Shown in pieces: positions 47,084 through 59,629 of a stretch of 64,000 nucleotides of DNA. The DNA lies in contig CP021220.1 in the NCBI GenBank assembly GCA_003999685.1, positions 2,852,001 through 2,916,000 of the forward strand. Reading direction: 5' to 3'. Position numbers and translations under genes: made by a program. The notes beneath the pieces are model-generated. The model saw only the letters and a program-made list of their open reading frames with translations. It ran no database searches and was not told where the DNA came from. Numbering within the stretch: position 1 is the first letter of the stretch; each line of letters opens with the position of its first letter. This stretch comes from Taiwanofungus camphoratus (taxonomy: Eukaryota > Basidiomycota > Agaricomycetes > Polyporales > Taiwanofungaceae).

Positions 47084-47754
47084 TCCCAGCGCGAGGATGT
47101 CGATGAGTGCGAAAGGCGTGCGCGGTAGGACGCTTATTTGACGTAACTTATGTTTTTATGATCTTGCGATTGCTAATTTACGGAGACTATTTCTTATGCA
47201 TACCCTAGTAACATTACGTTAATGCTGGTGTAACAGTAGAATTTCATAACACGAAGCCTACTTGTTACGCCTCGAGAGAACCTCTGCAGGCCTGTATTAG
47301 CGCGATGATTACGGACGAAAGATAGCGTATTCCAAGGCTGCGTCGTAAAAGTCCCGTCTATCTGAAGATCCACTACGTCTTCGAGTCGTCGATCATTGAA
47401 TTCGTTAGTACGAGTAGCCAGTGCTGTTGTTGTAGATAAATTCGCACCGAGGGAAGACGATAATATTCTGAGGCTCAGAAGGAGCCGTTTATATACTACT
47501 AAGTCATAAAGCATTCTAACTAGAGTAGCGGGAGACAAAGATCCTTGTGTGATGTTAGTTCATAATGGATCTCGTTCAAAGTCCTTTGAGCGCGGATAAA
47601 GTGAACGCGCCAAAGCGGCCGCACCATACTGGCGTCGGTTGTCTTCATACAAAGCGGAAACTCCAACAAGTGCAAGCCCTAGCACATGATTGGGGGCCAG
47701 ACACAGTAAGTAGGAAACACATTCGGAAGGTGAAATCAACGCAGTAAATCGACT
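47084..47754. other. Intergenic between transcription factor and transporter
   Basis: A 670-bp convergent region between the stop of the transcription factor (plus) and the stop of the transporter (minus). It is A/T-richer than its surroundings. No gene, tRNA or repeat could be supported. Confidence 0.4.
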
Positions 47755-49925
47755 TCATCTTGCATTAGTAGCTTGACGCTTTGCTCTGCGACGTGCTCGC
47801 CATTTCGGGCCCATTTGATATGTGATGAGCATGAGAGGCGAGAAGAACACGCAGATTCCTGCCAGGAGCACATATGTCCAGCCTGTCCCCAGGCGATTGA
47901 GTATCAAGTCGATAACAGAAACCAGAACTGCTCCGAACGAGCACCGCACAAGATTGTTCTGTTCATGATATGTGAACGTCAATAATACAAAGTGCGGTGA
48001 GCTGAGAAAAGACGCACGCAGGCTGTTACAGAAGCACTCTGCCCTGGAACGAGGTCGACAACCAAGGTCTGTGTGACGTTCATCGTCGATACCATCGAAT
48101 ATCCAACTGAAAGAGCGGCATTCAGATACATCCAATGAAGGTGCCAATTGGGTGCTCACTGATTATCTGCAGAATCAATGGCCCGGCAATGTTCGTGCCC
48201 TTGTCCAGGCACCACCCGTACCCTATACACGCCGCCACAAAAACACCAAAGTACACAGGCATCAGCCTCAGGCGCGCGCGCTCGATCGGGAAATTCTCGT
48301 CCTTCGTGACATCTTCGGGCCTGATCCTCTTCTCTGCGTCCGTCTCCTTCTCCTGCATGCGAATCACCTCCTCCTTGACCCTTCTATACTCCTTGTCCAG
48401 CAGCCGCCCTGTAATAACGCCGCCGATCAGCATGCCTCCCCCGATGGCGAGGAAGCACAGGCCGATGTCCGTCTCGTTGAGGTACGTATACGTGCGCTGG
48501 AAGAGTGTCGAGATGCTCGTCGTCACGCCGTAGAACACCGCGTACATAATCGCGTTGAAGAAGAGGAGCAGCGAGATGTCCGGGTAGAGGAAGAGCACGA
48601 ACGGGTTGCGGAAGCGCGGGCGCGCAGGGCGCGTGGATGGATCCTGGACGGCGCTCTGGCGGCTGCGGCCGATCACGGGTACAAGCGGGCGGTATATGAG
48701 GGGAGGGGTGATGCTCCCATCGCCGACGATGGCGCGAAGCGTCTCTGGCATGAGGCTAGGACAAGATCAGTAAGATGCATGCTAGTGCGAACGTGGTTGC
48801 GCGCTTGTGATTCATTCTGTGCGCTTAGACGGCACGATAAGGGGACTACAGCGTAATGGACATGGAGGGCTGTTGTGGGAGAGGAAAGGGGGAAAAGCAC
48901 TCACAGGAGCATGACAACGAAGCATATGGCCGATGCGATAACTAGAAACCAGAAAATGGACCTAAGGACCATTGAGTCTCCATATTGCTGGTGCCATTGG
49001 ACCGGGCTTACCGCCACCCTAGTCCATCTGCCAGGACACCTCCGAGCACTGGGCCTACACAGGGCCCAACCTATCCGACATATAAGGCATCCTTCCTAAC
49101 GTAGTGAGCACAACGACCTACCATGGGCCCGATATTCCAGAGACCAAAGAAGCCACCACGCTCGTGCGGGGCTGCTATGTCGGCTATAACACCAGCACCT
49201 AGATCCCGTATTAGTGTCATGAATGATCGAGCGAGATATGATAACATGCCAAGTGCAACGGTACTCGCTGAGCCGGCGGCTTGCAGACACCGAAGGAGCA
49301 TCAGTAGCCAGTAAGCATTTGTGGGCGTGAGAGCGAGCCCAACGCAGGCAAGGGCTAAGACAAGCATGCAGCCCAAAAACATTGGTCTTCTGCCCCATCG
49401 GTCTGCGAGAGTGCCCCAGAACATGGGTGCTGTCGAGAAGATCCAATAAAGCCATTCAATGTGTTTTCTCAAGCACTAGAATTGGAGGAACATACATATG
49501 CCCTGGACTATCATGTAGACGGTGACCGTCAAATTGATGAGCTCGATTGTTTTATGAAAAACAGCGGCAATAGTGGGTATGGCAGGGAAGTAGATATTCG
49601 CAGTGAAAGGACTGCATTATAGCACGCTCACAATTAGACAGATGTGATCACAAAATTAACAATCCCAGGATAGGCACCTGAACATCGCGGCAAATGCTGC
49701 CACACAGACAATGAACCATTTCTCGCCAAGGGTGTAGACGCTGTACGGCTTCTCCTCGACTTGAGATGGCGGATCGACATGAGCCTTGGGAATTCTCTCA
49801 TTCTGAACGACTTTCAGTTCATTTCAGAAGGAATTTTTGCAAAACAGAGCCAGAGTGAAACACACCTGCCGCATTTTGAGCGGCTTCGGGCTCAAAGGGG
49901 ACCTGCTTTAGTTCTGGGGGTATTC
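47755..49925 (-). CDS. Major facilitator transporter, DHA1 drug:H+ antiporter type
   Basis: A plasma-membrane proton antiporter of the DHA1 class, usually exporting drugs or small metabolites. The N-terminal exons read P-Y-S-V-Y-T-L-G-E-K-W, then hydrophobic helices including A-N-I-Y-F-P-A-I-P. The conserved loop motif follows (G-T-L-A-D-R-W-G-R-R-P-M), then L-L-R-C-L-Q-A-A-G-S-A, and G-A-G-V-I-A-D-I-A, which starts the motif C region. A central cytosolic loop follows (about 48700-48600), then F-Y-G-V-T-T-S-I and the remaining helices. The tail is basic (K-W-R-A-R-R-R-A-K). The stop is at 47755. The first exon was not resolved: an open stretch reaches about 49925 behind a gtctag acceptor, so the ATG may lie in a small exon further right. 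Confidence 0.8.
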
Positions 49926-51158
49926 TCTAGACTCGTTCATTTCCGAGAGGCAAGCAGCACTCAAAAACAAGTAGAGGGACTACCACAAAGCGGCACCGAA
50001 GTGGTTGGGAACGCCTTTTAAGGAGCAGGCTGCCGAGGAGAAGGCGTGCATGCAATGTTCACTGGCAAACCGTGATTTCGAATTTCCTTTTTGAGAATTA
50101 CACAAGCTGACACGAGGCCGATGATCGGCATGACAAATACTGTGCTGCTATGGTCGTAGGTTCAGTCACGAATCACACACCATGTGAACACTTTGTCACA
50201 GCTCACTTCGAGTGAACTTCGCTCGAAAATGGTGGTCATAGCGGCCCAGGTGGGCGCTAATAAAGCGAAAACTCGAAATTTGCCTCCAACCGTAAGGCTT
50301 TATAGTAGTTTGATCTAATACATGTGCAATTGGTAGTACTGTACAGTCCCCGTCAAGAAAATATGTCTGGAGCTGGAGTGGAAGACTTCTGCCCTCATGT
50401 AGACGTTTGTACGGGAGCTACTACTTTTTGGGCCCAACATGAGTGCTAAGCGGGCGTTGAGTCAACTGAACTACATGTCACATGAAATACCAATGTCACG
50501 GGTCACATGTAGCGAACTTACGACCATAGCAGTACAGTAAGTCCGGGCCCTCACATTTGTTTTACTTCGACTAGCCTTGCTTGGGCGGCCTACTGTATAC
50601 ACGACCACTTTTGCAGCATCGAACGCACACTCTTGACAGTCTTTGTGTCGGTTGCTAGCCTGTTTCGCCTTCAGTCTCGGAAACAATGTCTCAGAGAATT
50701 AGCGTAAGCACCAGTTACACATTCCGAATCCATCGTAGAGGTCATGCGTTCAGCAGAATTGTCGGGATATATCTGTTGGACTCGACGATGATAAAAGCTG
50801 TTCACTGAACGAAAGCAAGCAGAGAATATGCAAAAAGATTCATGCAGGACACACAAGTCTGACTCGAATAACATATTAATGGCGCGCGCCTAGCGGGGCG
50901 AATGGCCAATTATGATCTCTCATGTTCGAGTACGTTAATAGATGATCAGCCCAAGTCGGGAAAATATATACCACGAGAAAGTATTGTAGAGCACGCAGGT
51001 ATCAGAAGGCCTTCGGTACTTCAGCGATGGAACTTCACTGACCCTGGAAGAAGGCAATGGATTCATATAACAACATCGCGAAGAACCACGCTCTAAAAGT
51101 ACACTGCAGATCAATACACACCCGTCATTCTGTAGACAAAACACGAAGCGTGCTACCT
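49926..51158. other. Intergenic, possible 5' exon of the transporter
   Basis: About 1.2 kb, A/T-rich, between the transporter and CWC25. It may contain the transporter's first exon and the CWC25 3' UTR. No repeat or RNA gene was recognised. Confidence 0.35.
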
Positions 51159-52586
51159 TCAGTCGGCTTCGACACGCATTTGTCCTCTTCCCCTGCGGAT
51201 GCGATCCTCGAGGCCGCCCTCTCCTCCGAATACCTTCTTTTGCTCATGATTCAGGAACCCACCCATTCCCTTCGACTTCGCCCGTGCACGCTCCTCTGCC
51301 TCCAGCTCTGCCTTCTCCTGTGCAAGCAGGACTGTAAGACGTTCTCGACGCTCAACTGTCAAGGACGACGCATCCGATGACATCGCTGCTAGGCGGGCCG
51401 CACGGTCTTCAGCGCTATTCACCGGTGGCCGAGAGCTGCTCGGCGGGGGTCGAGAAAGCGGAGGAGGGCTCATGCGTGAGCGCTTGGGAGGGAGGTCATC
51501 ATACCGCCCAGGACTCCTGCTGCGACTGCGTCTTCGCTTTCTGTCGTCAGGCGCGTCCCTGCCGGTATAGTGTCCACTTCGCCGACTCTCATAGCCATTG
51601 TCGTCTGACTCGTCCGACCTCGGCCATGTGTGTACCCGTTCACTTTCCCTCCTAGCCTCTCCCCTCCTGTCCACGCTTCGGTCTTTGTGGTGATACGAGT
51701 CTGGAGTGTGACTACGACTCCGTCCCCGGGCGCGACCGTAGTAATCATCATCACGACTGCGTACATGTTCTCCGCTGTGACGGGAGCGAGGAGGGGGCGA
51801 CCTGGATCGTCGCTCATGTGGGCTTGGCGACCGTCGCGAGCGAGAGTAGCGTTCGCGAGAGGACAACCGCCGACGCTCGTCATACGGAGAAATTGACCTG
51901 TCGTGGCGACTGTCCTTCTTGTGCTTGTCTTTTTTCTTCTCCTTCTTCTCCTTTTTCTCCTTCTTGGGCTTGATACCCGTACGCTCCTGCATCTCGCGGA
52001 GGCGAAGGGGGTTGGACATGAGCGCTTGGTAAGCGGCCTGCTCCTGTTGCTTGATGGCAAGTAACGGGTCCTCGCGGATCTTCGCGGCCACATCGCGGGC
52101 AGTATTAGCGTACTGCGTAGCAATAAAGTTCTTGTGCGCTGCACCAATCTGTCAGAGTATTGTTAGCTCACATGTGCGAGTCGGGCACAATACTGAGACG
52201 GACCTTCTCATTCTCATCCGCCGTCAAGATCTTGTCCACCCGTTTCTTACCGAGCAAGTAGTCCTCTAGATCGTTGGCATTCTGATTACTCCCCGTAGCC
52301 GGTGTTGCATACATCCAATCCAGCTTCTCTTGCCGCTTTTTGCCGGTCTGCTCTTCCTGCAGTCGTTGCAACTCTTGCAACTGTCGCTCTTCCTCCTTCT
52401 CCTTTCGCAGCTGATCCAATTTCTTCTTCTCCTCGAGCTAGTAAAATGTACATATGAGTAACAGTAAGATAACTACCAGCGGTGCAAAAGACATACCGCT
52501 TTCTTCTCTTCTAACCAGACCCGCTCCTGATTCTTCAACAGGAGCGGGTGCCAGGACTTTTTCATGTTCAAGTCTCCGCCACCCAT
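51159..52586 (-). CDS. CWC25: Pre-mRNA splicing factor CWC25
   Basis: A spliceosome protein that joins after Prp2 action and promotes the first transesterification step. Exons 52586-52497, 52437-52204 and 52148-51159 join in frame to about 437 residues. The N-terminus [14 protein letters not shown] is diagnostic. It is followed by a charged coiled-coil and the conserved L-D-W-M-Y-A-T-P and [10 protein letters not shown]. The middle has S-N-P-L-R-L-R-E-M. The C-terminal half is Arg/Ser-rich and Lys-rich, as in animal CWC25 orthologues, and ends with [12 protein letters not shown]. The Lys-rich run produces a C/T-rich tract at about 51935-51970. Confidence 0.9.
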
Positions 52587-52766
52587 CTTGACTGACTATG
52601 TGCAGAGTGAATGTAACTATGATGGGTAAAGTGGTGGTAACAAGTAAAAGAACGAGGACAGGTTAAGATCAAGCAGAGGCGTTGAACACCAGGTCTGTTT
52701 ACCCATGTTTGCACGCTTCGCTGGATGGCTCGACGGTCACGACAAGCATCCGTTAGCGCAGCGGCT

Positions 52767-53709
52767 ATGTCTTCCGCACACAACGACCAGCTCGACCTCG
52801 AGGCAGGCGAGGGCGACCCGCTCTACGATGTCCCAGCCACACCCGCGTACGCATCGCTTGGCCTGCCTGTCCCCGCCGGCTCATAGACCTCGATGTTGAC
52901 AGCCGTCCCTGACATAGGCCTACACGCTCAATATACGCGCTGACCCGCGAGGAGATCACGAAGGGGCTCGCGAACAGGTTCGTGCACTCGCGGGCGTACA
53001 CTGTCCTGTACCTTGTCATGGCTGCGCTGTCGGTGACGACGGTCGTGCTGAGCTTGGTGAACGGGTGTCCTACGCTGCCGTTCTATATCCTGGAATTGAT
53101 CATCAACGGTGCTATGATTCTTGAAGTCGGTATTCGATTCATTGCTTTTGGCCGAGTGAGTGGTCTCTCAAAGCCTATAAGGGTGATGTTTATATGGAAA
53201 CCTTGCGACTAGCAATTCTGGAAGTCGCCATTCAATGTTATGGATCTCATTCTAACCATTTTCTGCGTGATCACATTACTGTTTGTGTTCTTCGCGGGAT
53301 GTGGCAGCACAAGTAAGGATGAGGAGTTGTTGGACACTCTCCTCCTTGTGGCGCGTAATATTCTTCAATTTAGCAGGCTTCTGTCTGTAATGCGACAGTG
53401 CGTGTCTTACCAGAGCATCGCACAAATTTTATTAACGTTGCCTCGAGCAGATCCGGTCAGTCGATCTTTTCGCGTCCGAAGCCTATTGACCTCTCAGCGC
53501 CTCGCCGGGGAGGCTATACCCTCGACATCGATATGGAAGACGAAGAAGAGTCTGACGAGCTTGGACGTCCACTGATTCGCAACTCCGTTGTATTTGATGC
53601 CGGAGAGGAGCGAACGCCTGAACCTCGACGTGCGATGTCAGATATGCCACGAGCAGCACAGGCCGTGCAAGAGCGTGACACGGAGGATGTATGGGCCGAG
53701 CTGGGCTGA
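52767..53709 (+). CDS. Small ion-transport-domain-like membrane protein
   Basis: Exons 52767-52846, 52918-53155, 53213-53397 and 53451-53709 join in frame to about 253 residues. After an acidic leader there are about four hydrophobic segments: Y-T-V-L-Y-L-V-M-A-A-L, L-P-F-Y-I-L-E-L-I-I-N-G-A-M-I-L, F-N-V-M-D-L-I-L-T-I-F-C-V, and a last Arg-containing helix, A-R-N-I-L-Q-F-S-R-L-L-S-V-M-R. The order E-V-G-I-R-F-I, then W-K-S-P-F-N-V-M-D, recalls the S2-S3 loop and S3 of voltage-gated channels, but no pore region follows. The C-terminal 80 residues are acidic and cytosolic. A conserved fungal protein of unknown function is most likely; ion transport is an inference. Confidence 0.7.
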
Positions 53710-56105
53710 TGGATGTGGTTCTCAAAACATAAATGGCATACGTTTGTAATGTCCTAATCTACTATCGTCTTCGGATCCGAATTCCTGAATTTAAAAGATT
53801 TAGTGTGAGTACCTTATTCATTGTTAGTTGTCACATTTCTGACACAATAGCATAGAAGTCCGTTGTTCTTGAAATTTTGGTTTAAGAGCCCTAAGACTTG
53901 CGAGTATTTGCTATTTAGGTACGTCACTGTCTGGCTTCACTGGCGGTCTGGATCGCAGTTGTTTTCCCCTCGTGTCCCTTCTCTTTGAGAATCGACTGCC
54001 AGCACATTGGCAATCCAATCCAATTGCTTCTCATTGATATTGATTCGGCATGTTTTTTTTTACTCGCGCTCGTGCAAGATTAGCGAATCATTGACCTGGA
54101 TTGCAATCAGTCGGTCCAGATATCAGGTTGGCTTGCGTCGGGTGACGTGTGAAGCTAATCGAAACTCGACGCCCCCATCAAGACCGCAGTAGCAAGGTTT
54201 TGTTCACATTATCAGCATCTGTCGTCGGTCAAGACAGTCGTACCAATTCAATACGTACCATCTCCGAGTGACAGCAGCTAGTGTATAGCAGTATCAGTGG
54301 CGCGGCGGCCATTGCAAATCGTTCAAAGAACTTGTGATATTGATGTGAGTACTGCCCTTCGACTTCTGGTTCTTGCCATTGACAATTCTCATGAAAAGTG
54401 GCGATAAACACTTGAGATGCTCATACAAGTCTGTGATAAACATCGGATCTATAGCCGGACTGTTCAGACCGTGTGATGGAAATTTCTGATATCGGGTATT
54501 TGTAGCGCTTGGTGGACGCTTGGTAAGGCCTAGCGAGAATACTGTCGGGTGCCGGATCCAAGGTCCAAGACTTTGGCGGTCCTTTCGTACACCTGTTCGT
54601 AATTCTGTATCCCTCAAACCTCAAGGCAACCAGGTTTTGCACTGGCATGCGGAAGCATCACGTCTTCTTGCTATGTGCTCAGCAATTCCCACTCGCTTGT
54701 TAGCCCAAGGCTTCTTCCTACAATTTAGCTCCAAGGAACTGCTTCACTTTCTTCCGAGAATTCTTTATTTACTTACATTATAGATGTTCTCAACGTGGTT
54801 TCGCGGAACAACAGTGGGCGAGCCTCCGAACTCTTCTAGTGTCCGAAAAGGCGTAGACAGATATGCCACGGTCACGGCCTACTACGTCAGACTTGAGGCA
54901 AGGTATGTAGGTGATCCTGGTAGTGCACTGCCTTCAACTTATCGTACCGGAAGCCGACAGCCATGGAAAATCAAGAAAACGGAATGCATTATTGGGCTAT
55001 AAATTCTACAAAAAGGTTAGGAATCTCTGTCAAATATCCTTCATTTTGAACAAAGGTGCGGGACATTGCCTAGAATCGTCAGATGACCGCTCAATTGATT
55101 AGGTGAAGCCCTTTATGGAAAAGACAGGCGCATCTTTACCCCGGGAAGTAATTCATGTTCTGGACGTCAACAGATGGAATTGATGAGCAGGTACATGAAA
55201 CAGTGGGCAGACGCCAGAAAATGGTCATTCATATACCTAGACATCCGCAGACTCAATGACCTGAAAAGTGGTCTCGTAATGTTCAATGCTGATGTTTTTG
55301 AAGGGGTGCCTTTACTGCAGCTTTCACTGGATCTAGATGCCTCCGATCACTTGTGGATCGAATGCGTCGAGCCTTTTGACTAGCCGCTTGGGAGAGTAAG
55401 CATGCGGTTCGCGTGATAGGCGAGGAGGGCTAGAGGTACCAGCTAACAGAATCCTGTGAAAGCCAGAATAACAGAAAAGAAAAAACCAGCCCCCGTGAGG
55501 GAGTTACAGGGTAGGGACGACTCTCCAACTGTATTATACTTATGGTCAATTTTACGAGACCGCCAGCTGTCACCATCGCATCGACTCGGTGTGATGTGCA
55601 TAGCTGATTAGTACGTACGTACCTGATCCCCGACCCTCAGTATGTGAAAAGTTAGTGCCGGCGACCACCTTTCAAAGTATATGACACCCAAGCCCTGCTC
55701 CCGAGTTTGAGTATTGCCTGCAATGCGCCCACATAGCGGGGCTTGGGTGTAACGACAAATGTGGGCGATTTGCACGTTGGGAAATGAGACTACTTGGAGA
55801 TAGGTCTTACTAAATATGTAAAGCTGATAAGCGCACGGTAACCACGGTCGTCCACTTCCGACGGTAAGTACTGCCGCCCGCGGATGGCTTGCAACGTCTG
55901 TGTCTAATTGCTGACCTGTCCCGCCATCCCCTTCAACGACGTCGATAGCCTTCTGCTCCTTCCATGTCGTGACTACTCCTTGCTTTGGGTTCACTGCTGT
56001 TCACGCTCGTTTTCTGTAGTTCAGCCCTCACTCATCACTGATCTCGCATCGTAACTGTACTCCCATCGTTTGGTTTTGTAGACCACGTTCTTTCTTATAA
56101 CGCTC
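53710..56105. other. Gene-poor gap of about 2.4 kb
   Basis: A/T-rich sequence with many stops. Short open stretches (54784-55002, and 55174-55383 with W-S-F-I-Y-L-D-I-R-R-L-N-D-L) look faintly coding but have no recognisable family and no joining splice sites. They may be relics of a lost gene. A T-run lies at about 54051-54060. Confidence 0.35.
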
Positions 56106-59100
56106 ATGTCATCATCTACAATCTTCCCTCCTAGTCAAAGCAAGTCGTGGTGGGCGCGGTCGAAGTCGTCGAAAGATCCCGCAGGTCTCCGGCCCCATGG
56201 ATCGTTCGTGGATGATGAGAAACCTATGTCTTCAATACCTCATGGACATACGAAACATAAAGATTCCACGACCGGCATACGGTTCAAGACTCTGGGCTCC
56301 GCAATAGGCTTCAAGTCCAGGAAGCCGCCTTCGCTTGCCATACAGGATCCTCCTATACCGCCTGCACGGACACCTGTGTCCACCGCTCATCAAATAACCA
56401 GTGCCAGAGAAACTGACCAGCCTCCTTCTCCATTCTATAACAGTCGGCCTCCTGCTAAATCCGTTTCGACGGTTCGCTCTTCAGAGGGTGATGAAGCATC
56501 AGATTTACATACATTATCGGAACCGCGGACGCCTTCAGACCATCCAAGGGATAGGATGTCTTACCAGACGTCTGTCCTCACTTTGTCTGAAGTCGATCCG
56601 TTTGCTGCGGGTGGTGTTATTATACAACAGACCACGCATGATTCAAACAGGATTTCAGCATACTCAGATTCGTCCTTGCTCGATCCTCATTCCAAGGTCA
56701 ACGACATGGTGTTCAATAATCGCATATCATATGGATCGTCTTCTTCAAACTCGCATGGTCATTCTTCTGAGGGTCAGCCGGGGAGATTAGCATCACGACA
56801 AATGCCCTCGTCAAGGTTGTTTAGTATACGTCTGCAGTGAGCTCAGCTAATTCATTCTCCCCTCATAGGCTTCTCTCCGATTCGACAATTAGACTTGCCG
56901 CCGACTCTCATCGTGATCAGGTGCATTTGAAAACTCCGAACGGTTCCAACTCTTCGTGTTCGACTGTTACATCAGCAGATGGTCGCAACAGGTTAAGTGA
57001 GCCTTCTCCAGGCTACATTTTTGCGCCGCACGAGCGGTCGCGAGCTCCAGCCGTAAGGGCGAGAGGAATGACCGCAGTATCTGCAGGCGGCGGTGACAAT
57101 CATCGACCTAATACTGCAAGCGGTTCGCAGGGGATCTCAGCCTTAACGGATCGTCGGTCAGTCGCGCCGCTTCAATTAAGGCGCAAAGCGTCCGATTCTT
57201 CGTATGGGCTTCACTCCCTATCTTCTTCCACTGCGCCTTCTCCCTCTCCAGTCACATTTACCCGGTCACGCTCTTCCACTGTGAATAGCGGCGACTCCTC
57301 TGTATCTCCGTTCTCTACCCGCCCACTTGTTGTTGTGCGCAAAGCCTCCTCTAACAGGGTGAACGTTCCTCCTCTGGACCGTTCCCCTCCTTCAGCCGAT
57401 CTTCCGCCTCCACCACTATCACCTTTGTCAAGTGCTGCGGACTCTCTTGAGGACCTGTCGGTTTTTCCCGATCCGCCATCTTCGAGTTCCTCCAGCTTGA
57501 GTTTCGCCCCTAGCATAGATTTATCCGAGGTGTATAGTCCTCATGGTGATGCTATTAAGCAGCTGATGCGGCAGACGTTTGGGCGCTCATCCGGCGAGGG
57601 TGAACATAAGAGGAGAGGAAAGTCTCGTAGCGGACATCGAGACGTTGCACCAAAGAGCCCTGCCGCAACTGTCCGCAATTTTGACGTTGACGTTACATCT
57701 TTGCCTTCAACGAGCAAGTCGCCACCGCTTTCGGCGGTCCATGGGGAGGAGTTGTTTTCCGATAGCGAAAGCTCGCATTTGTATTCGCCAAGAGTGCTCA
57801 AGAAGGCTGCTTCTCAGCAGAGCTTGCTCAAGCGGTATTCAGGTGCAAGTGTAACATCTTCGATCGCTTCAGGGTCTGTGGGACACGACGATGTAGGACA
57901 TGGCAAGGGTGCGAGTGCCTCATCCTCCTCAGGCAAGGCCCCGCGCAAGCAACGCTCTTTCCACCATTCCCGTCTGCCATTACCTCCGTTACCTACCTTG
58001 CGCCACGTTAGTTCCTCTCCCTCTGGAACAGGCTCTGAGGTACCATTACCCTCTCCTACTGTATCAACCACCGAGCATCCACGCAGAGGTAGCGTGACAA
58101 GTCCCGCGCCGCCAGCCACTCGGAAGCGACTATTTTCTGGTTCAAGCATTAGGAGGAGCACCTCTTCACATGCGGCTAGCAGCGCTGACGACGATGTGCG
58201 ATCCGTTCACAGCACCGACGAGCCTCGGACAGGTGCTCAAAAAATTGTCATGTCGTTCGGTAGCTACGGGAGCCCGCTCTCGCTTCTGACCAACAACTCT
58301 TGTGTCGCGCCATCCTCTTTCTGGAATGACTCTGGGACAATTTCCACCAGCCCATCTCATCTCCAATCGAGCAAAAGGGCGTCGCAGTCGGACTATGTTC
58401 CGCAACACATCATGTCACCCGCGGACATGCTGAAGCTGGAGCAGCAGCTCGCAGATGCGGAGGCCGTTGGAGAGGTTGAGCGGGATCGGAAACCGAAGCT
58501 TGAGCTACAACCAGGAGATCTCGGGGAGGTTTTCATTGGGAGGAAACAGATATCGGATAGCAAAGGACTCAGGTCCAGAGCTGATTCCATGATATCCAGC
58601 GTGTCCTCTGGGTCAGTGGCACTCGGGACTCACAGCCAAGACCGAAACTCTCTGGGCGAGATGTTCAACGGAACTGGAGGATTGTCACCCTCACTACAGT
58701 CTCCTTCGAGCTTTGCGCGGCAATCGTCGCTGGTCGCTTCGCCCAGCAAACTGAGGAATAGCGTAACAGATGGCTCTCGACTTCCTCTACGAAGTAGTTC
58801 AGTAATGGCGAAATCCCCCAAACCTCCATCACTATCTGTGCGGCCGTCGACTGCACAACCTAGCATACCTTCTCCTACCTCACCTACCTTCTCCTCTTTC
58901 TCTCGATCGCCTGACAATCCTTCAGTAAGCCTTCCCCCTCCTCCTCGATCACGCCCATCGCGTGATCAGCAGTCCCCTCAGCAAGAGCCGACGACCAGAC
59001 GCTCGAGTCTGGTTCCGCTGCATCCGCTTTCACCTCCGCCCGTCCGCCCCAAGAATCGTCGGCAGAACAATGCGCCAGATTCTCGTGACCATGCGTTCCA

Positions 59101-59341
59101 TCATTCTTCCACCCCACCTAGTGCATTTGACCAGAAGGTCGTGCATCGAAAGTCTATCATGAAAAAACCTTCATTTTTGGACATCGAAGATGAGTTAGAC
59201 ATTACGACGGAAAATTTGCTGGATGTGGAGTTAGATGCTCCACCGTCGTCGCCAGTTATGGAGAACAGCTTCCTCGACCTGGATAGAGGCAAGGATTCAT
59301 TCGACACTGTCAGGAGCTGTGACAGTGATTTCTATGTGTAG
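56106..59341 (+). CDS. Large Ser/Pro-rich, probably disordered protein of unknown function
   Basis: Exons 56106-56815 and 56869-59341 with a 53-nt intron (gttgtt...catag) join in frame to about 1060 residues. Composition is dominated by Ser, Pro, Thr, Arg and Asp. There are many S-P, T-P and R-S-S type sites, typical of a phosphorylated scaffold or of cell-cortex and polarity proteins. Short conserved-looking patches are V-M-S-F-G-S-Y-G-S-P-L-S-L-L, M-S-P-A-D-M-L-K-L-E-Q-Q-L near residues 760-800, and the acidic end S-F-L-D-I-E-D-E-L-D-I-T-T-E-N-L-L-D. No domain was recognised. It may have a short-linear-motif hub role; that is inference only. Confidence 0.75.
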
Positions 59342-59629
59342 CCAGAGCGTTGATTTTTAAGTTTCTTTACCTTTCATATATATACTTTTTTATTCGATAT
59401 TATACCAGCGCTACCAATTCTTATTTCTTATCTACGATGCTTTGCAAGCCTTTCACCTGTCATACGTTCTCACCGTTTCGAATCATCCTGCAGTCTGTAT
59501 ATATGCCATCACTGCCTTCTACCGCCTCTATGAGACTGGTCCACAACTGAATTCCGCGACAAATTATATGATACAGATGACTTTGGTATATATATGCAAG
59601 CCTAGTGGAAGCATCCCGTGTAATTGCAT

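Noticed and set aside
50471-50874. Minus-strand open frames near 50.5-50.9 kb
   Set aside because: Short, without splice partners or recognisable motifs, in A/T-rich intergenic sequence.
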